Origin: Edaphochlamys debaryana | Taxonomy: Eukaryota; Chlorophyta; Chlorophyceae; Chlamydomonadales | Reading direction: 5' to 3' | Assembly: GCA_016858145.1 (NCBI GenBank) | Contig: JAEHOE010000081.1 | Coordinates: 248,001 to 312,000, forward strand | DNA length: 64,000 bases | Shown here: piece after piece, positions 42,901 through 50,907 of the stretch | Numbering within the stretch: position 1 is the stretch's first letter | Layout: every line of letters begins with the position of its first letter | The notes under the pieces: generated by a model | The model's input: the letters and a program-made list of their open reading frames with translations, nothing else | What the model was told of the DNA's origin: nothing | The model's database searches: none | Position numbers and translations under genes: made by a program

Positions 42901-45900
42901 CCTCAGCCGTTGACAAGCCCTGGGCGGGCCTCGGTGAGCAAACCCTCTCCCTAGAGGGCTTGCGCGTCGCCGGGGCCACGCAAGGCCAGCAGTGGTGCGT
43001 GCTGGGCAAGTTTGGTGCGCTCGAGGAGCCCCCGGCGACCGAGCTGCTACGGCTGATCGGCCTCCTGCAGCAGCTGCAGCCCCGCCTGCTGCCAGCCTAC
43101 CTGCTGGAGTCCTCTGCTGCGCCTGCTGATGACGGTCGCTTCGGCGCCGGCACCACAATCGACCTGGCACAGTTGGGCTCCGCTCAACACTGCGTGACGA
43201 CGTTCTGGACCAACCTCGCTGACGCCAAGCACCTGTCCAAGCTGCTCTCGGCCGAGGGCTGGCTCACGCGCGCGCTCCCGGCCGCACAGGCGCTCCCGTC
43301 ACGAGTGTTGCCGGTCTCCGAACGCCCCAACGAGCCTCCGCTCTACCCCTGCGATGTGCCCAGCAAGCCCTGCGTCGCCCTGCCGTCCGGCTCGCTAGCC
43401 GACGTGCAGCTGCCCCCGCAGCCCGATGAGGCCCCCACTTCCCTCTCGACGGGAGAGGTTTGCTCCGTCCTGGGGCTGGCACCGGCCTCAGTGCCGCCTG
43501 GCAGCACTCCGGCGCTGCTTCAAGCCGCCCAGTCGCTGCCAGGCTCACAGCACATCCTGGCGCTTACCCAGGCGCTGCAACGCGCCTACATTACCCCGCA
43601 TCACATGGCCCGCCTGGCCCCTCGCAAGTCCCCGGACCCGGCCTCCACGCTGGGGGGGGGTACGGATGCTGCCAACGGCTCAACGTGGACCCCTGGTCTG
43701 GGCCTCAGTTCCGCCCACGAGATTTTAAGCACCCCCGCCGCCTTCGTCACCTCCGTCGTACAGCATCACCAGCTCGACGAGTATCGCCACACCGTGCTCG
43801 CCGCTGCCATTGCTGAGCTGGATGACGCTGCTGACGTGCCCACGGCCGGCGGTGTTGACCCATGGGACGATGTCAACATGCTCCAGTTCCTGCGCACAGG
43901 GGAGTTGTCGCCCCGCCTCAGCCCCATCGAGGTGCACCGGGTGCACCGCCGTGCCTCCGGCTACCAGTACGGCGGGGCGAAGGGCTCGCTGCACCGCCTG
44001 ATGCCCAACGGTACCCTGCGCGAGGTCCCACACTCCTCCATGCGCCGAGGCTTGGCCCAAGCTGCCCACGAGGGCCTTGGCCACTTCGGTGGCCGCCGCA
44101 CCACGGCCCTGCTGCAGCAGACCTACTGGTGGCCAAACATGACCCGAGACGCCCGCCGCGTCGTTGCCGAGTGCAAGGTTTGCGACCGCGCCAACACCGC
44201 GGGCAACGTGCAGTCGCTCAACCTGCAGCCCCTGCCCGTGCGCGGCCTGTTCTACCGTTGGGGCGTTGACACGTGTGGCCCCTTTGCCCAAACCGACGGA
44301 GGCAACGAGTACATCATGGTCTGCATTGAACACTTTAGCAAGCATATCGAGCTCATCGCCATCCCCAACAAGGCGTCTGAGACAACCGCCCAAGCTTTCC
44401 TTTCCCATGTCCTAGCCCGCTTCGGCGCTCCCGCAGCGGTGGTGACTGACGGTGGTGGCGAGTATGCTGGCGCATTCAAGGCGCTGCTGCGGCAGTGCTT
44501 CATCGACCACCGCGTCACGTCCCCTGGCCACCCTGCGGCCAACGGAGCTGCCGAGCGCACCGTGCAGGTCGCCAAGCGCGCTCTGCGCAAGTACGTTGCT
44601 ACTAGTCAAGACTCCTCCAATTGGGACAAAGAGTTACCCTGGATCCTGCTCGGCTACCGCTGCTCGAAGCAGGCATCCACCGGCTACTCCCCGTACGAGC
44701 TGCTGTACGGCGTCAACCCCACCATCCCCCTTGCGGCGAGGTCGGGGCTTGACGAGCCTGTCGCCTTCGACAGCCCGGAGTCTCAACTCAAGGCCGATGA
44801 TGCGATGCGCAGCCGCGCTGACCTGATGCGGCGCCACATCCCCGCCGCCGGCGCCAACCTGCTGATTGCTCAGCACCGAGACACCCACCGCTACGCCCGC
44901 ACGCGCAGCGGCGGCTACCTGCCTTCCATCCACGTGTTCCAGCCCGGTGACTACGTCTACGTGGTCAACCGCACCCGCCGCAACACACTCCAGATGCCCG
45001 TGCGCTCTGAGGTGCTGCGTGTGCTCGAGGTCAGCCCAGCCGGTGTCGCCACCATCGTGGGCCGCTGCGGCGCCAAGCGGCAGGAGCACGTGACGAACCT
45101 GAGTCCCTGTCACCTGCCTGACGTCGACCCCATCACCGACCCGCTCCTGATCGTGCCCCCGGCCGACTGGCCCTGCGAGCTGTGCGGGCTGCCCGGTGAC
45201 GGTCGGCGCATGCTCCTGTGCGACAGCTGCAACACCGGCTGGCACACTTACTGCCTCAAGCCACCGCTCAAGCGTGTCCCGCGCGGTGAGTGGCTCTGCC
45301 CTGACTGCGTCATCAGCGGCATCACCTCCGAGTCGCTGGCGCGGCAGCGGCGCCGCGACGCCGGTGCACCCGAGCCTTCTGCTCCGCCGCCGGTGCCCCC
45401 GTCTCTGTCCCCGTCTGGGGCAGAGAGGCCTCAGCCCCCTGCCCCTGCGCTCAAGGCCACGGCCTCTGCCGTGCCGCCTAAGCCCAAGCCGCTGGCTCCT
45501 GTCGCCGCTGAGAAGCTGCGTAAGGAGGCAGTGGAGCTGGATGGTCAGGCCGTTCGCCGCAAGATGCGTGACCCCGCCACCGGTGACTGGGTCCCGCGCA
45601 ACGGCACTGCCCACTTCCTCGGCCCCAAGGCTGCGCCTGCTCCGTTTGAGATCCGCTACTCCGATGGCAGCTCTGAGCGTGCGTCCTCGCGCGCTGTCCG
45701 GGCCTGGCTCCTCACAGCCTCGGCCCACGTCGTCTCCGTCTACACCACCGCTGAGGCCCGAGCCCTGCCCAACGAGTGGCGGCTCGATGTTCCGTCCAAC
45801 GCCCGTCGCGCCTTCAAGCAACTGGGGCTCGATCCCGAGTGGGATGATGAGCGCCTGCAGCTCATGATCGCTGACCTACCCCGCGGCGAGCACCGTGCTC

Positions 45901-46454
45901 TCACGGACTCGTGCGGGCGGCCGCCCCGTGACGAGGCAGTGCGTCTCCTTCTGTTCAACATCGACTTCAGCCGTTACCCCGTGATTTTGGATCCCTGCGC
46001 GGGTGTGGGGGCGCTGCCCCAGGCTCTGAGAGGTTTCGGTTACAACGTCTTAGCAAATGAGGTCGCAGGTGTGACCTCCAAGGCCATCAATTCGCACCTG
46101 GATCCGTTCCAGCCCGGCACCTACCGGGGGTGGCAGCAAGAGCAAGTCTGCCGTGCTATCATCACGTCCCCTAGGGCTCGAGCGGCCGATTTCCTGATCC
46201 CCCTGATGATTCGGTTTGCCCCTGTTGTGGCAGCTTTCGTGTCCGGCAACTTTGTGCTGGCTGCGCCTCCCTCTCGGCGCATGTTCCTCAATGGTTTGCA
46301 GAAGGCCGAGCGCCTTGCGTTTCTTACCGGTCTGCCCCGTGGTCACACGGCAGGCCGCCCCGGCATGTGGTTGGTTATCTTTCGCGACCGCAACCTGCGG
46401 GAGCTGCTGATGAGGGGCCGCGTCTCGACGGCGGCGCCCTGGGTGGAAGTTTGA
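39744..46454 (+). CDS. pol: Element 2 ORF2: pol-like polyprotein (RT with deletion, RNase H, methyltransferase-like region, DDE integrase, PHD finger, C-terminal methyltransferase-like domain)
   Basis: The frame overlaps ORF1 by 188 bases in the +1 frame; the first ATG past the overlap is at 39990. The real start could instead be a fusion with ORF1 across the G run at 39919-39928. RT begins near 40950 and keeps the FVDD motif (near 41430), but the segment that should carry the first catalytic Asp and the PFGL-type motif is missing at about 41376. RNase H follows (TDFSAQG, KGEMM, TDHSPL, NADVLSR). About 42640-43240 resembles a degenerate cytosine methyltransferase (ATGLEACLRMGWRVRRYI, YLLESS, GSAQHCVTTFWTNL). 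Integrase has HX4H/CX2C near 44066-44185 and D, D, E in GVDTCGPF, VVTDGGGEY and NGAAERTVQ. A C4HC3 PHD finger spans about 45172-45309. A class-I methyltransferase-like domain (ILDPCAGVGALPQAL, then IITSPRARAADF) ends the protein. Confidence 0.85.
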   Translation: MNSTRRSRDRSRPRPLPMSPAASSGTATSGARRRAPATPPTPPLPPNAPPMAAGWSAGRGGGDASSACPPSRPIKTPEEEALMCQVVQEKLSNGELSPPTEGAASAASAAEAGAPVAAAAAPSAASEPGSGCCDDTFAPRPPSEIWDDQPPPDPSEDAAMDLRMAEWELADAHKAHRLAMLQHAHWQHRTYRKASQRVRAAQQREREAHAVLAGLKARAEKRAKLRARAERWAHTAGLPKPKRPKPKQPPKAPVGSSRPASLGRVSAPHACSLVLCLLVQWLVLAGGMPTFVPAANKGGHLRVQPPACLSPNHSLSVGTAACEPPQLPLQPAPNISPAKAMGGAGPARQPSPSPGPSQARPGPGKPPETAPVASGAGSTSPDGVRHVVRDARFAKDPKYGYTWCKHPDFSPALRAEMGELFAENDKCFARSLKDLGCYTGPAARIPLTHDHPIFQAPRRHSVAELQIQMEKCSEMAEAGIIVPSQSTKYALNSTMPAKKALDGSFTDKRYCVNARPINSATVPDAYRPQMPEELFRQVGGHAWYQRAMDEAIRKHNLTSCCVCFVDDLLTHSATAVEHLDHLRKVFVMLKDIGNKLHPEKTVIAGDSIEFLGHMVGPAGLQPVEAKLAAIRAVQPPTNATELLSLLGLYNYYRCYLPNYSVLTAPLLELTRKGVVWSPSTWQPQHQNALDRLKAEFSKPGLVLRNADPCRDFLLHTDFSAQGISAVLGQLDDDGNEYMVACASRSLNVHERNYTSYKGEMMAACWGMKILRPYLHGVHFCLVTDHSPLMWLMENQSLTGQYARWALIMQEYDFDVAHCPGALHRNADVLSRFPAADDFDGTGARLDEASDPPPRVPKVVPCPGSQPLMASVNCIVSGRHAAVLASREQHERLQAVLTTSGGLLPTQDELMSGSNGLITDPRALPPDSNLTAAQEATRELNRLVNTMVRDARPALKALICEPPRARWTASADPDSPAVSVDTSLLSHHFLELAFTDGLVVVEHSNATATGLEACLRMGWRVRRYIALGMQPAQIPLLQRRLSWLHSEHPAQLTASAVDKPWAGLGEQTLSLEGLRVAGATQGQQWCVLGKFGALEEPPATELLRLIGLLQQLQPRLLPAYLLESSAAPADDGRFGAGTTIDLAQLGSAQHCVTTFWTNLADAKHLSKLLSAEGWLTRALPAAQALPSRVLPVSERPNEPPLYPCDVPSKPCVALPSGSLADVQLPPQPDEAPTSLSTGEVCSVLGLAPASVPPGSTPALLQAAQSLPGSQHILALTQALQRAYITPHHMARLAPRKSPDPASTLGGGTDAANGSTWTPGLGLSSAHEILSTPAAFVTSVVQHHQLDEYRHTVLAAAIAELDDAADVPTAGGVDPWDDVNMLQFLRTGELSPRLSPIEVHRVHRRASGYQYGGAKGSLHRLMPNGTLREVPHSSMRRGLAQAAHEGLGHFGGRRTTALLQQTYWWPNMTRDARRVVAECKVCDRANTAGNVQSLNLQPLPVRGLFYRWGVDTCGPFAQTDGGNEYIMVCIEHFSKHIELIAIPNKASETTAQAFLSHVLARFGAPAAVVTDGGGEYAGAFKALLRQCFIDHRVTSPGHPAANGAAERTVQVAKRALRKYVATSQDSSNWDKELPWILLGYRCSKQASTGYSPYELLYGVNPTIPLAARSGLDEPVAFDSPESQLKADDAMRSRADLMRRHIPAAGANLLIAQHRDTHRYARTRSGGYLPSIHVFQPGDYVYVVNRTRRNTLQMPVRSEVLRVLEVSPAGVATIVGRCGAKRQEHVTNLSPCHLPDVDPITDPLLIVPPADWPCELCGLPGDGRRMLLCDSCNTGWHTYCLKPPLKRVPRGEWLCPDCVISGITSESLARQRRRDAGAPEPSAPPPVPPSLSPSGAERPQPPAPALKATASAVPPKPKPLAPVAAEKLRKEAVELDGQAVRRKMRDPATGDWVPRNGTAHFLGPKAAPAPFEIRYSDGSSERASSRAVRAWLLTASAHVVSVYTTAEARALPNEWRLDVPSNARRAFKQLGLDPEWDDERLQLMIADLPRGEHRALTDSCGRPPRDEAVRLLLFNIDFSRYPVILDPCAGVGALPQALRGFGYNVLANEVAGVTSKAINSHLDPFQPGTYRGWQQEQVCRAIITSPRARAADFLIPLMIRFAPVVAAFVSGNFVLAAPPSRRMFLNGLQKAERLAFLTGLPRGHTAGRPGMWLVIFRDRNLRELLMRGRVSTAAPWVEV
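39919..39928 (+). other. Run of ten G at the ORF1/ORF2 junction
   Basis: ORF1 stops immediately after this run while ORF2 is open through it in the +1 frame. One fewer G (or two more) would fuse both into one polyprotein of over 4000 residues. It may be a slippage site, a somatic or assembly length error, or an inactivating mutation. Confidence 0.7.
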
Positions 46455-46689
46455 GTTGTGAGGGGGGCCAAGACCCTATTGCGTGTTAACTGCTGCGGGC
46501 CTTTTGCCCAGTCTGACTCTTGTCCTGAGCTGTGGCTCTGTTTCCGTGCTTTATTGCTAGTTGACTGCCTTTGAGCGTTTCCTTTCTGGCTTCCTTCATG
46601 TCTCTCGCGTTTGCTGCTGGTTTCCTTGCGCTTCCGTGTGAGATCGCCGCTGCGTGCGGTCGACTCCTGTTTTAGTAGTCGAGGGGGGG
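46455..46689 (+). other. 3' untranslated region and polypurine tract of element 2
   Basis: A T/C-rich stretch follows the ORF2 stop and ends in the purine run GAGGGGGGG (46681-46689), which directly abuts repeat B1. This places plus-strand priming at the start of B1, not at A2. Confidence 0.6.
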
Positions 46690-46739
46690 ATCTGTCGGCA
46701 GCCCGCAGCGGCAAGCCGTGTCAGCGCTGGGTCGTGACA
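46690..46739 (+). repeat. Element 2 repeat B1
   Basis: 50 bp, identical to B2 (47092-47141), beginning ATCTGTCGGCAGCCC and ending GTCGTGACA. It lies between the polypurine tract and A2. Confidence 0.88.
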
Positions 46740-46741
46740 GC

Positions 46742-47091
46742 TGTCATGTTCCTGTGTTTGAGCGTTCCCGCGTTGGCAGAAGGGCCGCGGGGAACTGGGT
46801 CTGAGGTGGGGAAGGAGGGGGATTCGTGGGTGGATCGGCCGTGTGGCCACCTTAGCCTGTCGTACGGCTCGGCTTGAGCCTAACCCGTGTGACGCGCAAA
46901 AAGCAGCAGCTTGTGGCATCTCGGCACTGCTATTGCTCACAGCACATGCAGCAGGAAGCAGACTGCTCCTGTAAGTCGTTACGCCTACAAGTCTCAATCC
47001 TAGCCATCGCCTAGTCTCCTCGCTAGCTGCGCTCCCCGGTGCTCTGGGAGAGCACGGTTCGACTGCAGCTGCGCTGCTCGTCACTTCTGTC
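46742..47091 (+). repeat. Element 2 repeat A2
   Basis: 350 bp, nearly identical to A1 (33322-33671). It is separated from B1 by GC and continues directly into B2. Confidence 0.88.
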
Positions 47092-47141
47092 ATCTGTCGG
47101 CAGCCCGCAGCGGCAAGCCGTGTCAGCGCTGGGTCGTGACA
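47092..47141 (+). repeat. Element 2 repeat B2 and right end
   Basis: 50 bp identical to B1. It ends TGACA, the inverse of the element's TGTCA left end, and is followed by CCCATGG, the continuation of the interrupted duplicated sequence. Confidence 0.88.
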
Positions 47142-47569
47142 CCCATGGAGCCGAACCTGGGGAGAAGAGCGTCAGTACGCGACCATGGGGGCGAGCGGCG
47201 AGCGAGCAGAGCAGGTCTCGACCCCAGGAGAGCCTAGAAACCCGGGCGATGGCGGAAGAAGGGGGAACGCGACCTGCAAGGCTCATGGGCACCCGGGTGG
47301 GCAGGCAGTACAGGAGTGACATGCCCCCGACGGCGGGGCCCCGCAGGCGACAGAACCGGCACCCGGAACCCGGAGCCCCACGGAGGCGAGCGGCGTGCGA
47401 TGCATCGGACGAGGGAGAAGGGGGGAAGGGGTGCGGGCGTGCGTGTGCGCGACGCAGGGGCGGAGGCGGGCCATGCGTGGCTCCCCACCGTCCGCAGTGG
47501 GCACACGGCTCCACGGGATCGCACCGGGGACGAGAGCAGGCGTCCATGGGCCTTACATCTCCGGTGGTC

Positions 47570-49560
47570 ACGCCCCACAGCCGGCGGGGGGACCACAAAG
47601 CACCAAAACAGCACCAACACCCGTCGCAGAACCGCAGCACAGCACGCGCGCTCGCACCAACGACGCAGCAACGCACCAACGACGCACGGAACGGAATGGA
47701 CGGAACGGCGCACGACACCGAAACAGAAGCAGACCCGGGCTCAAGCCCAGACCGCGGACCAGACGCCAATCCGCCGACCCCGGACACGACCGAAGAAACC
47801 CCAGAGACAGACCCAAGACCAGACGGCAGAACGACCAGACACAGACCCAGACACCAAAGGCAGACCCGGACACCAGCCAGACACCGCCCCGGCCCCAGAC
47901 CCGAAACGACCGCAGACCCGAGCGACAGCCCAAATGCCGAGCACACAGAACCAGACCCAAAACCGGACCGGGCCCCAGACCCAGAACACCCGGCCCCAGA
48001 CCCAAAACACGAGCGCGGAGGGCAAAAGCGGCACCCCACCCGGGCCCGGACCCAGACCCAAGCCCAGACGCGCTCAGAGGTCAAACACGACAGGCCTGAC
48101 GGGGCCAAGGCCCAGCGGGGCGCGTTGCGGTTGCTGGGCGTGGAGGAGGGGCGGCGGCGGCGGCGGCAGAGGCGGGGGCGAGGACGACGGACGCGGAGGG
48201 GGCGGAGGGAGCGACGGCCGCGGCGGCGAAGGCGGCGGGGGGGGGAGGAGAAGGAGGCAGGGGCGCCGGCAGGGGAGGAGGAGCAGGAGGGGGCGGTGAA
48301 GGCGGACCCCGCGGCAGGGGAGGAAGAGGAGGCCGGGGCGACGGAGGGGAAGCGGCGGCGGGGGAGGAGGAGGAGGCGGGGGCGGAGGCGGGGGCGGCGG
48401 CGGCAGGGGAAGAGGGGGAGATGGAGGTGGAGGTGGAGGTGGAGGTGGAGGTGGAGGGGGAGGCGGTGGCGGAGGAGGAGGAGGCGGCGGCAGGGGAGGA
48501 GGGGGAGGGGGCGGCGGCGGCGGGGGGCGGCGGCGGCGGGGGCGGCGGCTGGGGAGAAGGGGGAGGGGGAGGCGGGGGGCGGTGCCGGCGGGGGCGGCAG
48601 AGGAGGAGGAAGAGGCGGGGGCGGCGACGGGGGAGGCGGGGGCCGGTGAGGAGGGGGAGGCGGGGTTTGGCGGCAGGGGAGGCGGTGGCCTGGGAGGAGG
48701 AGGAGGCGGGGGCAGCGGCGGCAGGGGAAGCGGGGGAGGGGGGAGGCGGTGGCGGCGGCTGCGGAGGCGGCGGTTGGGGAGGATGGGGAGGGGGAGGGGG
48801 AGGGGGAGGGGGAGGGGGAGGGGGAGGGGGAGGGGGAGGGAGGGGGAGGGGGAGGGGGAGGGGGCGGGGAGGGGGAGGGGGAGGGAGGGGAGGGGGAGGG
48901 GAGGGGGAGGGGAGGGGGAGGGGAGGGGGAGGGGGAGGGGGAGGGGGGGAGGGGGAGGGGGAGGGGGAGGGGAGGGGGAGGGGAGGGGGAGGGGGAGGGG
49001 AGGGGAGGGGGAGGGGGAGGGGGAGGGGGAGGGGGAGGGGGAGGGGGAGGGGAGGGGGAGGGGGAGGGGGAGGGGGAGGGGGAGGGGGAGGGGGAGGGGA
49101 GGGGGAGGGGAGGGGGAGGGGGAGGGGAGGGGGCGGCGGCGGAGGCGGCGACTGGAGAGGAGGGGGAGGTGGAGGCGGGGGCGGCGGCGGGGGTGGAGGC
49201 AGAGGAGGAGGGGGAGGCAGGGGTGGCGACAGGGGAGGCTGCGGCGGGGGAGGATGGTGGGGACGTGCGGGGAGGAGGAGGCGGTGGCGTGCGAAGAGGA
49301 GGAGGCGGGGGCGGCGGCACAGGAGGCGGCGGCGGCGGAGGAGGCGGAGGCGGGGGCGGCGGCGGCGGGGGTGGCGGGCGGGGAGGAGGAGAAGGCGGGG
49401 GTGGCGGCGGCGGAGGAGGAGGCGGCGGGGGCGACGGAGGGGCAAGCGGCGGAGGGGGAGAAGGAGGCGGGGGCGGCGGCGGGGGCGGCGGCTGGGGAGG
49501 CGGAGGAGGCAAGGGCGGCGACGGGGGAGGCGGCGGCCGGGGAAGATGGGGAGGGGGTTA
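47570..49560. repeat. T-depleted tract of copy 2
   Basis: Counterpart of 2340-4240: an A/C-rich half followed by a purine-rich half from about 48130. The first part is nearly identical to copy 1; the second diverges by repeat-number changes and contains the GGGGGA array. Long open frames in all phases again follow from the lack of T. Confidence 0.8.
48781..49136 (+). repeat. (GGGGGA)n-type microsatellite expansion
   Basis: About 355 bases of GGGGGA and GGGGA units with very few interruptions. At the same place copy 1 (near 3550-3600) has only a few such units. This is a homopurine mirror-repeat tract expanded after the duplication. Confidence 0.9.
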
Positions 49561-49579
49561 GGGGGCCAACAGAAGGGTG

Positions 49580-49627
49580 CGGTCCCTCCAGCGGGCATCC
49601 CCGCTCCGCCAGCCAGCGGCACACATG
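49580..49627 (-). pseudogene. 48-bp ankyrin exon 1 fragment
   Basis: The minus strand encodes the family's CRWLAERGCPLEGP segment and nothing around it. Copy 1 lacks it at the equivalent site. It is probably a filler fragment captured during rearrangement next to the purine tract. Confidence 0.7.
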
Positions 49628-50210
49628 CTCCAGGCCCCTCTCCGCCGCGCCTCTCCCAGCCCCCTTCACTCTCCTCCGCTCATTCACACCCGCTCCCGCT
49701 CCCGCCCCGCCCCTTCACACCCTCCCTGCCCAGCCCCTCCCACGCCCCGTCCCACAGGCCCAGCCGCGCCCCTCCGCCCCCCCCTAAAAAGAAGCCCATC
49801 ACGCGACCCCCTGCAGCCGGGCGGGCAAAGGTTCTACCACGTTTCAAGGCTGTCAATGCCACTGGCAGCGCTGAGCAGGAGTGTCCGTCAGACGCTTCCA
49901 GTCGCGCCCATTACTGACCCTCTAGAGCGCAAGCTAGAGCACAAGGGCATAAAAGCGAGGTGCCGTTTGCGTGTGGGATGCCAAGCACGCCAGCTGCGCC
50001 CCCACGCCCAGGGCGGCTGAGGAGCTTTGGGGGCGTGCGTGCCCGAAGCGCCGTACTGCCATGCAGCGCCGTACTGCCATGCAGTGAACAAATGGCACCT
50101 CCAAGCCAAGCACCTTGACGTGCACGAGCTAGAGCACCTTAACGAGATTGACTGTTCTCAGACGTCCGCACTCTGGTCGCTCTAGTCTAGACGAGTCCAC
50201 GCTACCCCCA
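49628..50210. other. Intergenic stretch before the copy-2 coiled-coil gene
   Basis: About 49628-49885 is C/T-rich and not in copy 1; from about 49890 it matches the 5' flank of the gene at 4556. The presumed promoter of the gene at 50211 lies here. Confidence 0.4.
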
Positions 50211-50907
50211 ATGCGGCCTTGCAGCCTGCACGCGGCGCCGTGCCGGCAGCTCTCGGCGCAGCGCCACGTCATCTGCACGAACCGGTCAGCCGTGCCGCTC
50301 AGCAAGGCGCGGCCAGCTGTCACAAACTTTGCTAGCAACGAGTCCGAGTGGGCGGGTGCGTCCCAAGCTGCGGACATCAACGCCTTGAAGGACTTTCTCG
50401 GCAACAAGGTTGCCACTAAGGAGGACCTGCAGGCGCTGGCCGCGAAGGTGGCCACCAAGGATGCGCTCGAGGCGCTGTCCGCGAAGGTGGCCACCAAGGA
50501 GGATCTGAAGGCGCTGGCCACCAAGGAGGAGCTGAAGGCGCTGGCCACCAAGGAGGAGCTGAAGGCGCTGGCCACCAAGGAGGACCTGAAGGCGCTGGCC
50601 ACCAAGGAGGACCTGAAGGCGCTGTTCGAGAAGATTTCCACCAAGGAGAACGTCACGCCGTGGTGGATCGACAAGGCGATGGCCGGGTAAGAAGTTGGTT
50701 TGATGAGGGTGTGGGAAACGGGGAACGCGTTCAACTAGGGCAATGAGGGCAGCATTAATAGCAAGTCCTCCTGCGCTGCAATGCTGAGCCCTTTCCACTT
50801 CCCGCCCCTTCTCCTGGATTGCAAGGGGGGTGGGCATGGCGCTGGGCACGGCGCTGGGGGCCTTCTTGATGGCGGTGCTGCCCTCTCTGATGAACTCCGC
50901 GAAGTAA
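50211..50907 (+). CDS. Coiled-coil protein with C-terminal membrane anchor (copy 2), two exons
   Basis: Exons 50211-50686 and 50826-50907 join in frame to 185 residues. The start matches the paralog at 4556. The N-terminal Arg/Ser-rich leader, the ENVTPWW motif and the hydrophobic C-terminal helix (ALGTALGAFLMAVLPSL) are conserved. The coiled-coil differs: here it is built of four 9-residue units of the ALATKEELK type preceded by two 13-residue units (ALAAKVATKDALE-like), whereas copy 1 has three ALATKEELQKELQ units. All changes are in multiples of three, so length variation of the rod is tolerated and the frame is under selection. Function unknown; organelle targeting is inferred. Confidence 0.7.

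Larger units (their letters stand above)
33322..47141 (+). mobile_element. GC-rich Ty3/gypsy-like retroelement (element 2) with split direct repeats and methyltransferase-like domains
   Basis: Termini are defined by the interrupted duplicate block: CCCA precedes 33322 and follows 47141, and is single in copy 1, a 4-bp target duplication. The ends are TGTCA and TGACA, perfect 5-bp inverted repeats, as expected for a DDE integrase. The repeats are arranged A1 (33322-33671), internal region, B1 (46690-46739), A2 (46742-47091), B2 (47092-47141), not as plain LTRs. Two long overlapping frames encode a gag-protease-like protein (33971-39931) and a pol-like protein (to 46454). A1 and A2 differ at about four of 350 positions, so the copy is young but not new. 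RT lacks its central motifs, so movement would need help in trans. Confidence 0.85.
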
